Shown here one piece after another: positions 1 to 9,470 of a DNA stretch of 64,000 nucleotides. Origin of the DNA: DASUPK01 sp963819715. Lineage in GTDB: Bacteria > Actinomycetota > Thermoleophilia > Solirubrobacterales > 70-9. Position 1 is the first letter of the stretch, and each line of letters begins with the position of its first letter. The stretch covers positions 868,001 through 932,000 of the forward strand of contig CAWFXE010000002.1 in the NCBI GenBank assembly GCA_963819715.1, given 5' to 3'. Position numbers and translations under genes: made by a program. The notes beneath the pieces were generated by a model. The model saw only the letters and a list, made by a program, of their open reading frames with translations. It did not search any database and had not been told where the DNA came from.

Positions 1-465
1 GGTGTGGGTGAGGACGCTGACCGTGCCGTCCATCCGCCACCTCTTCTTGTTCTTCTTCTTGACCAGATGGCCCGTGGCGTAGTACGTGCCGGTTGACCCG
101 GGATTCGGGTTGGAGGCCGGCGCAAACTGGTTCGTGAACGATCCGGAGAACTCGACCCTCTGGTGCTTGAACTTGAACGGGCCGCTCGCGACGGTGGCCG
201 TGGTGGTCCCGCCCACCTGACAGCTCACCGGCGCGGCGAACTGCACGTACACCTTCCGTGGGGTGCTCTTGCCGTTCGGACTCCGTTTCGCGTACTCGAC
301 GTTGAGGATGACCGAAGCGCCGCTGACGTCAGCGGCCTGCTGCTGGAAGAAGCGGTGCGAGGTCGAATACGTCTTGTACGCGCTCGCCGAAGACGCCCGC
401 GCCGCCGAAACGGCCAGGGCAGCCACGACGAACAGGGCCAGCGCGATGAAAGGAGTACGCCTCAT
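1..465 (-). CDS. Exported protein of unknown function, 3' end outside window
   Basis: The frame is open from an ATG at 463-465 to the left window edge, giving 155 visible residues and no stop, so the C-terminus is missing. The N-terminus is a classic signal peptide: MRRTPF, then a hydrophobic stretch and an Ala-rich end near residue 25. The mature part is Ser/Gly/Thr-rich with a predicted beta character. Close to the visible end is a basic run (LVKKKNKKRWR), like the Lys-rich segments on other exported proteins in this window. I do not recognise a family. It lies 76 bases upstream of nothing on its own strand and follows the aldehyde dehydrogenase gene end at 542, so it may be a separate unit. 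Confidence 0.6.
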   Translation of the reverse strand, partial: MRRTPFIALALFVVAALAVSAARASSASAYKTYSTSHRFFQQQAADVSGASVILNVEYAKRSPNGKSTPRKVYVQFAAPVSCQVGGTTTATVASGPFKFKHQRVEFSGSFTNQFAPASNPNPGSTGTYYATGHLVKKKNKKRWRMDGTVSVLTHT

Positions 466-541
466 CTTCTCCCGGACAGGTTCGTCGCCGGGAGAAGCCT
501 CGTCGTCCGTGCTCTATACGGACGTGGGTCCGCGCTCGGGC

Positions 542-2038
542 TCAGCTGATGTTCGCCATCACGTGCTTGACCTGGGTGTAGTCCTCGAGCCCGTACATCG
601 ACAGGTCCTTGCCGTAGCCGGACTGCTTGTAGCCGCCGTGGGGCATCTCGGAGACGATCGGGATGTGATCGTTGACCCAGACGCAGCCGAACTGGAGCGC
701 CTTGGAGACCCTGAGAGCCCGGCCGACGTCTCGCGTCCAGACCGATGAGGCCAGTCCGTAGCGGGTTCCGTTCGCCCACTGGATCGCCCTCTCCTCGGAG
801 GTGAACGGCTGCACCGTGATCACCGGGCCGAAGATCTCGTTCTGGATCATCTCGTCGGTCTGCTTCAGGCCCGCCACCACGGCCGGCTTCATGAAGAAGC
901 CCGGACGGCGCGCCTTCTTGCCGCCGGTGACGATCTCGGCGTTGTCCGGACGACGCTCGAGGAATCCCTCCACGCGCTCGAGCTGACGCTCGGAGTTGAC
1001 CGGGCCGAGGGTGGTGTTGCCGTTCTTCGTGTCGCCGATCTTCAGCGCCTCGGCCTGCTCGGCGAGGCCGCTGACGACCTTGTCGTAGACCTTCTTCGAG
1101 GCCAGCACGCGCGTCGCGGCGGTGCAGTCCTGGCCGGCGTTGTAGTAGCCGGTCCCGGCGATCGTCTCCATTGCCACCGCCATGTCGACGTCGTCGAAGA
1201 CCACGACCGGCGCCTTGCCGCCGAGCTCGAGGTGTACGCGCTTCAGGGTGTCCGCGGACTCACGCGCGATCCACTTGCCGGTCTCGGGCGAGCCGGTCAG
1301 GGAGACCATGCCGATGTCGGGATGCCGGACGATCGCGGCGCCCGTCGGGTCGCCGTGCCCGCCGACGAAGTTCGCCACGCCGGGCGGGAAGATCTCGGCG
1401 CAGAGCTCGGCCAGCACCGTCAGGGTCGACATCGGGGTCGTCTCGGCCGGCTTCAGCACGAGCGTGTTGCCCGCGGCCAGGGCCGGAGCGATCTTCCAGA
1501 TCGCCATCATCATCGGGTAGTTCCAGGGGGTGATCTGGCCGACGACGCCGATCGGCTCACGCCGGATCCAGGACGTGTAGCCCTCGAGGTACTCCCCGGT
1601 GGCGCGGCCGTCCATGTTCCGGGCCGCTCCCGCGAAGTAGCGGAGGTTGTCGCACATGAAGGGGATCTCGTCCTCGTAGAAGGCGGAGCGGGGCTTGCCG
1701 GCGTCCGCGGACTCGATGTCGGCGAGCTCGTCGGCCCGCTCCTCGATCCGGTCGGCCAGCTTCATCAGCAGGGTCATGCGGTCGGCGGGAGTGGTCACGC
1801 CCCAGGTCTCGAAGGCCGTCTTGGCGGCCTTGACGGCGGCGTCGACGTCGCGCTTGCTCGACAGCGGCGACTTGGCGATCACCTCTCCGGTCGCGGGGTT
1901 GAGGACGTCCTCGCGCTTGCCGTCGGCGGGCGCGACCTGCTTGCCGTCGATCATGTTCTTGAGGGTCATCGGCCTCGGCTTCCCGTTCCGGCTCGCTCGG
2001 GAGCTTCGGGGGTTTCGCTTTGCGGTGGCGGTGGCCAT
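542..2038 (-). CDS. patD: Aldehyde dehydrogenase, probable 4-aminobutyraldehyde dehydrogenase
   Basis: NAD-dependent aldehyde dehydrogenase of 498 residues, the usual family length. Asn173 in PWNYP, Glu271 in LELGGK and the nucleophile Cys305 in AGQDCTAA are all present. The GQDC form of the cysteine motif is typical of gamma-aminobutyraldehyde dehydrogenases (PatD/Prr), which oxidise 4-aminobutanal from putrescine to GABA; the substrate is inferred from this and from context. The start is supported by AAGGAGG a few bases upstream, which keeps a basic 20-residue N-terminal extension before the conserved fold. It is the last gene of the leftward operon with aminotransferase, regulator and alanine dehydrogenase, only 13 bases after ald. 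Confidence 0.85.
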   Translation of the reverse strand: MATATAKRNPRSSRASRNGKPRPMTLKNMIDGKQVAPADGKREDVLNPATGEVIAKSPLSSKRDVDAAVKAAKTAFETWGVTTPADRMTLLMKLADRIEERADELADIESADAGKPRSAFYEDEIPFMCDNLRYFAGAARNMDGRATGEYLEGYTSWIRREPIGVVGQITPWNYPMMMAIWKIAPALAAGNTLVLKPAETTPMSTLTVLAELCAEIFPPGVANFVGGHGDPTGAAIVRHPDIGMVSLTGSPETGKWIARESADTLKRVHLELGGKAPVVVFDDVDMAVAMETIAGTGYYNAGQDCTAATRVLASKKVYDKVVSGLAEQAEALKIGDTKNGNTTLGPVNSERQLERVEGFLERRPDNAEIVTGGKKARRPGFFMKPAVVAGLKQTDEMIQNEIFGPVITVQPFTSEERAIQWANGTRYGLASSVWTRDVGRALRVSKALQFGCVWVNDHIPIVSEMPHGGYKQSGYGKDLSMYGLEDYTQVKHVMANIS

Positions 2039-2051
2039 CTTTCCTCCTTGT

Positions 2052-3182
<1,131 letters not shown>

Positions 3183-3237
3183 AAAGGCGCCGCCTCCTCC
3201 GCTTCGCGTCCGGGGGCGGCTCTGCGTTGATCGGCTC

Positions 3238-4356
3238 TCATCGGCCTACCCTGTTCGCCATCATCGCGGCCCCTTCGATCGGCGAGCTCGAGACGTCGAA
3301 GCGCACCCCGCGCGACTCCAGCTCGGCGAACATCTCGTCGGGATCGATGCAGCTCTCCGGGGGCAGGGCGCCCCGCTTGGTGATGGCCCCGCGCGCGAAC
3401 AGGCGGACCGCCGCCGCGATCGGCGTCGCGGTGGAGACGATCCCGCCTCCAAGGCCCCACTCCTCATTGGGCGGCGTCACGCTGCGGGCGCGGATCACCG
3501 TGTCGGGGCCGGTGACGTCGACGATGTGGATCGAGGTGGTATTTGCGGACGGGGGCGATGCGGAGCGGGCAACTTCGGCAATCCGCTCCTCGCTCGCCCC
3601 CGCCAGCTCCTTGAGACTCTCGAGCACCACAGGTGGCAACGAGAGCGCAAAGGTCACATTCGGCGCACCGAAGCTGTCCCCGAACGTAAGAACCTCTGAA
3701 TGCAGGGTGAAGATCGTCTCGGCCTCGCCGATCGGGTCGCCGAAGTCGGCGCGCGGCCCGTCCTGCAGAGGCTTCATCTCCTGCGGGCGGCCGTTGATCA
3801 GCGCCATCGGCGGCATCGTGATCTCGTCGAGCAGCGTCCGCAGCGCGTAGGGGAAGCTGAGCTCGCCCGTCGGCTTCAGGTCGCGGCCGCCGGCGAGGAC
3901 GGAGATCGAAATCGGCTTGCCGGGCAGCTCCTTGACGGCACGCACCGCGAGCAGGTTGGTCTTGCCGGGCGCCGAGCCCATGCCCAGCAGGGCGAGCTTG
4001 CCGCGCTGCTCGAATTCGCCTGACAGCTCGAGCTGCTCCTTGGTCACGTGGTAGAGACCGCCGAGATCCATGTAGTGGCAGCCCGCGTCGAGGCAGGCGC
4101 GCATCGCGGCCAGGTTGATCCGGTAAGCGGCCGAGTTGACCAGCACCTCCATGCCCTCGAGCTGCTCGGCGAGGTTCCCGGTCGCGTCGGCCTCGCGCGC
4201 CTGCGCCTTGCCGCCCCCGTGCTCAACCGCGACCGCCTCCGCCTTGCGCAGATCGATGTCGAGCAGCCGCATGGCGGTCACCTCCTCGGATTCGGCGAGA
4301 TCGCGGACGATCGCCGGAGCGATCGTGCCGCCGGCTCCGAGGACCGCCACCCTCAA
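3238..4356 (-). CDS. Saccharopine dehydrogenase-like NAD(P)-binding oxidoreductase
   Basis: About 372 residues starting at a TTG that overlaps the TGA of the PucR gene (TTGA, 4356-4353), with AAGGAG eight bases upstream. The longer upstream frame only reads antisense-like residues inside pucR and was rejected. The N-terminus LRVAVLGAGGTIAPAIVRDL is a Rossmann nucleotide-binding motif. The rest resembles the saccharopine dehydrogenase / homospermidine-synthase-type family: a catalytic domain after residue 120 with a conserved GMGSAPGKTN segment. The substrate is unknown. Given the polyamine and amino-acid operon, it may act on an amino acid-amine conjugate or imine; this is inference. Confidence 0.75.
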   Translation of the reverse strand: MRVAVLGAGGTIAPAIVRDLAESEEVTAMRLLDIDLRKAEAVAVEHGGGKAQAREADATGNLAEQLEGMEVLVNSAAYRINLAAMRACLDAGCHYMDLGGLYHVTKEQLELSGEFEQRGKLALLGMGSAPGKTNLLAVRAVKELPGKPISISVLAGGRDLKPTGELSFPYALRTLLDEITMPPMALINGRPQEMKPLQDGPRADFGDPIGEAETIFTLHSEVLTFGDSFGAPNVTFALSLPPVVLESLKELAGASEERIAEVARSASPPSANTTSIHIVDVTGPDTVIRARSVTPPNEEWGLGGGIVSTATPIAAAVRLFARGAITKRGALPPESCIDPDEMFAELESRGVRFDVSSSPIEGAAMMANRVGR

Positions 4357-5903
4357 GAGATCAGCTCCTTCGCGCGCAGTGCGAGCCAGAGCTCGACCCG
4401 GTCGTTCGCCCGGCTCAGGTCGCGGCCGGTGAGCTCCTCGATGCGCTTGATCCGGTAGCGGAGCGTGTGGCGGTGGCAGTAGCAGTCGCTCGCCGCCCGC
4501 TCCCAGTGCCCGTTGCGGTCGATGTAGGCCTCCAGGGAGCGGAGCAGCTCGCCCGCGTAGCGCTCGTCGCTGTCCTCGATTGGACCGAGCACGCTCTCGC
4601 AATACAGCCGCAGCGCCTCGCCGTCCTGAACGGAGAGCAGCAGCGTGAAGGCGCCGAGGTCACGGTGGGACGCGACGTCCGGTGCCGTGCCGTTGGCGAA
4701 GGCTGTGGCCTCCAGGGCGCAGCGGGCCTCGTGGAAGGAGTGACGCACCCGCTCGGTCGGCAACGAGCGGCTGGTCGCCGCCCTGGTGGTCCCGTGGGTG
4801 GACTCGAGGGCCTCGCGCGCCTCGGTCGCCAGCTCGAAGGGGTCTCCCTTCGTGCCGTCGACGATCGCGCAGAGGAGCTCCCGCCGGCCGGCCGGATGGG
4901 GAGCGACGACGGCAGGGCGGTTATGGCTCGCCAGATGCTCTCCCAGAGTCGGCTCAGCCGCCGCGGCGTCGCCGAGCTCGAATGCGAGCACCACCGCCCG
5001 CTCTCCGATCCCGAAAGGGGCGAGCCGGTCGCGGATGTCGTCGGGAGCGAGGCGGCCCGAGAGGGTCGCCGCCAGGACCTCGCCCGAGAGGCGGCGCTCG
5101 GTCTCCCGCGCGACCCGGTCGCGCATCAGCTCGAGGGCGACGACGATCGCCGCCTGCTGCACGCAGAGGCGCTCGAAGTCCCCCAGCTCGCCCGACCGCC
5201 GCACCACCACGAGCCAGGCCTCGGCGGCGCCGGGCCTCGGCGAGACGGGATGAGCGAGCGCCCGGCCGCGCAGGTCGGATTGGTTCGGCACGAAGGGCGC
5301 CGCCGCCGTGCCGCGCGGAACCACCTCGGCCCGGACCGCGTCGAGGAGGTACTCGGGGAGCCTCCGCCCGCCGTTCGCGAGCACCTCGCCGCGGGCGTCG
5401 AGGACGACCGAGCTGCCGCCGATTGCGGCGGCGATCTCCTTCGCCACCTCATCGAGGCCGCCGCCCTGGAGGACGAGCCGCTCGAGTCGCTCGTTGACGG
5501 CGATCCCGCGCGAGAGCACGTCGTACTGCTCGTTGACGAGCCGGCTGAAGGCGGCCTCGGTGATCGCGATGAACGGCGTGTCGTAGTCGACCTCGAAGAC
5601 CGGGAACCCTGCCGCCTTGGCTTCGGCGAGCACCGCCTTGGGCACCTTTGAGTGGTCGAAGCCGGTGCCGAAGCCGAGCCCGGCAACGCCGGCGTCGGCG
5701 AGGCGGCGGATGAACTTGCGCTGCTTGTCGGCGTTCTCCAGCCGGATGCCGGTGGTGAGCAGGAGCTCGCCGCCCGAGAGCCACGGCGTCGGGTCGAGCA
5801 GCTCGGTGATGTGAACCCAGCGAATCTCCCGCTCGGCGTCGCCGTCACCCCCAGCGGCCACCTTGAGGCCGAGCTCGGAGGTAAGGCTCTCGACGGTGAG
5901 CAT
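4353..5903 (-). CDS. PucR-family transcriptional regulator
   Basis: Protein of 516 residues with the full PucR/CdaR-like layout: an N-terminal PucR ligand-sensing domain (about 1-130, beginning MLTVESLTSELGLKVAAGGD), a central GGDEF-like/CdaR region (about 280-410) and a C-terminal HTH_30 domain (about 450-515, with ERAASDCYCHRHTLRYRIKR). Such proteins activate purine, polyamine or amino-acid catabolic genes. Its ATG shares one base with the TGA of the upstream aminotransferase (TGATG at 5905-5901), so the two are translationally coupled. It probably controls this operon and the divergent transporter operon through palindromes at 7388-7406 or 7439-7453; that is inference. Confidence 0.9.
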   Translation of the reverse strand: MLTVESLTSELGLKVAAGGDGDAEREIRWVHITELLDPTPWLSGGELLLTTGIRLENADKQRKFIRRLADAGVAGLGFGTGFDHSKVPKAVLAEAKAAGFPVFEVDYDTPFIAITEAAFSRLVNEQYDVLSRGIAVNERLERLVLQGGGLDEVAKEIAAAIGGSSVVLDARGEVLANGGRRLPEYLLDAVRAEVVPRGTAAAPFVPNQSDLRGRALAHPVSPRPGAAEAWLVVVRRSGELGDFERLCVQQAAIVVALELMRDRVARETERRLSGEVLAATLSGRLAPDDIRDRLAPFGIGERAVVLAFELGDAAAAEPTLGEHLASHNRPAVVAPHPAGRRELLCAIVDGTKGDPFELATEAREALESTHGTTRAATSRSLPTERVRHSFHEARCALEATAFANGTAPDVASHRDLGAFTLLLSVQDGEALRLYCESVLGPIEDSDERYAGELLRSLEAYIDRNGHWERAASDCYCHRHTLRYRIKRIEELTGRDLSRANDRVELWLALRAKELIS

Positions 5904-7294
5904 CAGTGTCCTATGCGGCGAGCTGCCTCTTCGAGGACGGGACGCAGGACGTCCACGATCTCCTCGAACTGCTCCGTATCGGCGATCAGCGGAGGCGAGA
6001 ACTGGATCACGGGGTCCCCGCGATCGTCGGCCCGGCAGATCAGGCCCCGCCGGTAGAGCTCACCGGATAGATAGCCCCGGAGGAGCTTCTCGGACTCCTC
6101 GTCCTCCATGTGCTCCTTGGTGTCCTTGTCCTTGACCAACTCGATCGCGTAGAAGTAGCCGTCGCCTCGCACGTCTCCGACGATCGGAATGTCATAGAGC
6201 GACTCGAGCGCCGCCCGGAACTCATCCTGCTTGGCCAGCACGTGGCCGCAGAGGTCCTCGCGCTCGAAGACGTCGAGGTTCGCCAGAGCGGTGGCTGCCG
6301 CCACCGGATGTCCGGCGAAGGTCGAGCCGTGCGCGAACATCGCGGTGCCTTCCTCGAAGGGCTCGAAGACCCGATCGGAGACGATCATGCCGCCCATCGG
6401 GACGTACGCCGAGGTCAGCGCCTTGGCCACGGTGACGATGTCCGGCTGATAGCCGTAGCGCTGGCAGCCGAAGTAGTGGCCGAGCCGTCCCCAGGCGCAG
6501 ATCACCTCGTCCGAGATCAACAGGACGTCGTAGCGGTCGCAGATCTCCCTGACGCGCTGGAAGTAGCCCTCCTGCGGCGGGATGCAGCCGCCGGCGTTCT
6601 GCAGCGGCTCGAGGATCACCGCCGAAACTGTCTCCGGGCCCTCGAAGAGGATCCGCTCCTCGATCTGGTCCGCGGCCCAGAGCGGGTCGCGGTCCTCCGG
6701 CCAGCGGTAGCTGTTGGTGTTCGGCACGTGGACTCCGCCGGGCGCCAGCGGCTCGAACTGGGCGCGGAGCGAGGGAATGCCGGTGGCGCTCAGGGCTCCG
6801 AGGGTGGTGCCGTGGTAGGCGATCTCTCGCGCGACCAGCTTCGTCTTCAGGGCGTTCCCCCTGGACCGGTGATAGCTCCGCGCCAGCTTGATCGCCGACT
6901 CGACCGACTCCGAGCCGCTGTTGGTGAAGAAGACCCGGTTCAGGTCCCCGGGCGTGAGGGTGGAGATCCGCGTCGCCAGCTCGATGGCGCGCGGATGGGC
7001 ATAGCTCCAGACCGTGATGAAGTCGAGCTCCCGGACCTGGGCCGCCATAGCGTCGCCCAGCTCGCTGCGGCCATGGCCGGAGTTGACGCAGAAGAGCGCT
7101 GAGAGGCCGTCGAGGTAGCGGTTGCCGTGGTCGTCCCAGACGTAGCAACCCTCGCCGCGGACGATGATCGGGACCTCGTGCTCGGGGCCGAACGATCCCA
7201 TCTGCGTGAAGTGCATCCAGAGGTGGCGTTGTGCCTGCTCCTGGAGCGCATTTGCCTCAGTCTTGGCGGTCTGCGTGGCGCTGCTGGCTGCCAT
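5903..7294 (-). CDS. Class III PLP-dependent aminotransferase, probable polyamine/omega-amine:pyruvate type
   Basis: Protein of 463 residues, normal for class III omega-aminotransferases. The PLP-binding region reads LLISDEVICAWGRLG, with the Schiff-base lysine in TVAKALTSAYVPMG around residue 290. FFTNSGSESVESAIKLAR (about 125) is the cofactor phosphate site. It is most like putrescine- or beta-alanine/taurine-pyruvate aminotransferases (SpuC-type). Co-transcription with alanine dehydrogenase and a PatD-like dehydrogenase favours pyruvate as acceptor and putrescine as a donor. AGGAG precedes the ATG. It is the first gene of the leftward operon, whose control region is shared with the permease operon. 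Confidence 0.82.
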   Translation of the reverse strand: MAASSATQTAKTEANALQEQAQRHLWMHFTQMGSFGPEHEVPIIVRGEGCYVWDDHGNRYLDGLSALFCVNSGHGRSELGDAMAAQVRELDFITVWSYAHPRAIELATRISTLTPGDLNRVFFTNSGSESVESAIKLARSYHRSRGNALKTKLVAREIAYHGTTLGALSATGIPSLRAQFEPLAPGGVHVPNTNSYRWPEDRDPLWAADQIEERILFEGPETVSAVILEPLQNAGGCIPPQEGYFQRVREICDRYDVLLISDEVICAWGRLGHYFGCQRYGYQPDIVTVAKALTSAYVPMGGMIVSDRVFEPFEEGTAMFAHGSTFAGHPVAAATALANLDVFEREDLCGHVLAKQDEFRAALESLYDIPIVGDVRGDGYFYAIELVKDKDTKEHMEDEESEKLLRGYLSGELYRRGLICRADDRGDPVIQFSPPLIADTEQFEEIVDVLRPVLEEAARRIGH

Positions 7295-7387
7295 CCCACT
7301 CCTCCAGTCTCTCTAGCCTCACCGTACAACGCTACCCACACGCGCTCGGCCCTACAAGCGGAGATGTGTGAAATCAGCTTCAAGTGA

Positions 7388-7406
7388 CTTGTACAGGCTG
7401 TACAAG
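7388..7406. promoter_or_regulatory. Perfect inverted repeat, candidate operator
   Basis: CTTGTACA-GGC-TGTACAAG: 8-bp arms and a 3-base spacer with no mismatch, in the 216-base divergent region between the aminotransferase and permease operons. Its size fits a dimeric HTH regulator. The PucR-family protein encoded at 4353-5903 is the nearest candidate. Binding is not shown by sequence alone. Confidence 0.6.
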
Positions 7407-7438
7407 CCCGGTATCCGTTTTTAGGGCTTTCGCCCCTT

Positions 7439-7453
7439 GCGACGATTCGTCGC
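7439..7453. promoter_or_regulatory. Second perfect palindrome in the same divergent control region
   Basis: GCGACGA-T-TCGTCGC, 7-bp arms around a single base. It is 32 bases from the CTTGTACA repeat and about 60 bases before the permease start. It could be a second operator of different specificity, or a hairpin in the permease leader. Confidence 0.45.
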
Positions 7454-7510
7454 GCTTGTAAGGGTCAGGCGTCCGCAGTGGCCAATAACCGGGCTCGGGA
7501 AGGAGATAGC

Positions 7511-9043
7511 TTGGAGAGCGCGACGATCGGGGCCAATGAACCCCAGGGAGCGGCACCCGGTGAGAAGGGCCTGAAGACAGGCGCCCTCGGCTACATCTCG
7601 AACCTCGTCATCTCCACGGCCTCGGTGGCTCCGGCCTACAGCCTGGCGGCCACGCTCGGCTTCATCGTCGCCGTCGGCGGGATGGGCGCTCACGCGCCGG
7701 CAATCATGATCGTCTCGTTCGTCCCGATGCTGCTGATCGCCGCGGGCTACTACTGGCTCAACCGGGCTGACCCCGACTGCGGCACCAGCTTCACCTGGGT
7801 GACCAGGGCGATGGGCCCGCGGCTCGGGTGGCTGACCGGCTGGGCGATAGTCGTCTCCGACGTGGTCGTGATGGCGGCCCTCGCCTATATCGCCGGGAAG
7901 TACACCTTCCTGCTCTTCGACCTCAACGCCGCGGCGAACAACCCGCTCGACGTGAGCATCGCCGCGACCGTCTGGATCGGCGTGATGACCTGGATCTGCT
8001 ACGTCGGCATCGAGCTCTCTGCTCGCACCCAGTACGTGCTGCTGACCGCGGAGGTGGTGATTCTGGGGATTTTCTGCGCGTTTGCCCTGGGTCACGTCTA
8101 CATCGGCCACCAGGGCACTCCGATCGAGCTCTTCTGGTTCTCGCCCTTCGGTCTGCCCGGCGGCTGGAGCGCGCTGATCGATGGCGTTCTGCTCGGCGTC
8201 TTCATCTACTGGGGTTGGGACAGCGGCGTCTGCTGTAACGAGGAATCCCAGGACAGCGCCTCCGGGCCCGGGAAGGCGGCGGTGATGAGCACGCTCCTAC
8301 TGGTGCTCATCTACGTTGCGGTCGCTGCGTCCGCTCAGTCCTTCTCCGGCACGATCTTCCTGAAGCACCACGGGGACGACGTGCTCAGCGCGCTGGGAGG
8401 CGACGTCTTCGGCACGCCGTGGGACAAACTCCTGATCATCGCCGTCCTCACCTCGGCCTCGGCGTCAACACAGACGACGATCCTGCCCACGGCCAGGACG
8501 ACGCTCTCGATGGCGCGCTTCGGCGCGATCCCGAAGGCGTTCGGCCGAATTCATCCCCGGCACCTGACCCCGGACGTCTCGACGATCACGATGGGGGTCG
8601 TCTCGCTGATCTGGACCCTGTTCATCATCAACGCCAGCCAGAACGTCCTCGGGGACTCGATCAGCGCCTTGGGCTTCCAGATCGCCTTCTACTACGGGAT
8701 CACGGGTTTCGCCTGTGCGATCTTCTATCGAAAGGAGCTCACGAAGAGTCTCCGCAACTTCTTCATGGCGGGGGTCATCCCGTTCGTCGGCGGACTGATG
8801 CTGACCGGCATCTTCATCAAGGCGCTGATCGACTACAACAAGGTCGAGAACACGTATGCGGGCAAGTTCCTCGGATTCGGCGTTCCGGTCGCGATCGGTG
8901 TGGGCCTGCTCGTCGTGGGCGTCCTGGTGATGTTCATCGCGAACGTCGTCTACCCCAGCTTCTTCAAGCGCAAGGCCGAGACCGCGCGACCAGGGATACT
9001 CGAGGGAGACGTCACAGGCGAAGCGTCCGTGATGGCGGACTGA
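7511..9043 (+). CDS. APC-family amino acid/polyamine permease
   Basis: About 510 residues with roughly 12 hydrophobic segments, as expected for APC-superfamily permeases. The first transmembrane segment follows TGALGYISNLVISTASVAPA, containing the helix-breaking small residues typical of the substrate site. The start is the TTG at 7511, which has AAGGAG five bases upstream; a GTG at 7478 in the same frame is possible but lacks a good ribosome-binding site. It likely imports amino acids or amines for the divergent catabolic operon. It heads the operon containing the universal stress protein and PotABCD-like genes. Substrate is inferred only from context. Confidence 0.85.
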   Translation: MESATIGANEPQGAAPGEKGLKTGALGYISNLVISTASVAPAYSLAATLGFIVAVGGMGAHAPAIMIVSFVPMLLIAAGYYWLNRADPDCGTSFTWVTRAMGPRLGWLTGWAIVVSDVVVMAALAYIAGKYTFLLFDLNAAANNPLDVSIAATVWIGVMTWICYVGIELSARTQYVLLTAEVVILGIFCAFALGHVYIGHQGTPIELFWFSPFGLPGGWSALIDGVLLGVFIYWGWDSGVCCNEESQDSASGPGKAAVMSTLLLVLIYVAVAASAQSFSGTIFLKHHGDDVLSALGGDVFGTPWDKLLIIAVLTSASASTQTTILPTARTTLSMARFGAIPKAFGRIHPRHLTPDVSTITMGVVSLIWTLFIINASQNVLGDSISALGFQIAFYYGITGFACAIFYRKELTKSLRNFFMAGVIPFVGGLMLTGIFIKALIDYNKVENTYAGKFLGFGVPVAIGVGLLVVGVLVMFIANVVYPSFFKRKAETARPGILEGDVTGEASVMAD

Positions 9044-9056
9044 CGGGAGCGACGGG

Positions 9057-9470
9057 ATGAGCGAGATAGTGGTCGGCTACGACGGGTTGGACGCCTCGAA
9101 TGCGGCGCTCGGCGTAGCCATCGAGCTCGCCAAGCCCCTGGGTGACTCGATCGTGCTGGTCTTCGGCTATGCGCCAGGCGGTTACGGCGGCGGGGAGGTG
9201 CCGACGCAGCGGGAGGCGATCAAGGAGATCGCCGAGAAGGCAACGGCCAAGGGCCTCGAACGGGCGAAGGCGGAAGGCGTAAGTTGCGAGGTCGAACTCG
9301 TGAACGAGGACTCCTACCAGGCCCTTATCACCGTCGCGGACGGCCGCAAGGCCCGGATGATCGCCGTCGGCAGCCATGGCGAGAGCCCGCTGAAGGGCGC
9401 GATCCTCGGAGCGACCCCGTACAAGCTCGTTCAGCTCTCCGATGTTCCGGTGTTGGTCGTGCGCCCGTGA
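9057..9470 (+). CDS. Universal stress protein, UspA family
   Basis: Protein of 137 residues, a single USP domain. It begins SEIVVGYDGLDASNAAL and ends with the ATP-binding pattern G-2x-G-9x-G-A/T (GSHGESPLKGAILGATPYKL), followed by VPVLVVRP. It lies 13 bases after the permease and overlaps the next gene by 4 bases (GTGA), so it is inside the transport operon. Stand-alone USP genes are often paired with permeases, where they may sense ATP or modulate transport; the role here is not known. Confidence 0.9.
   Translation: MSEIVVGYDGLDASNAALGVAIELAKPLGDSIVLVFGYAPGGYGGGEVPTQREAIKEIAEKATAKGLERAKAEGVSCEVELVNEDSYQALITVADGRKARMIAVGSHGESPLKGAILGATPYKLVQLSDVPVLVVRP

Noticed and set aside
4467..5651. Plus-strand frame of 394 codons opposite the PucR gene
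   Set aside because: Shadow of the regulator gene, low-complexity Arg/Gly/Leu translation, no start signal.
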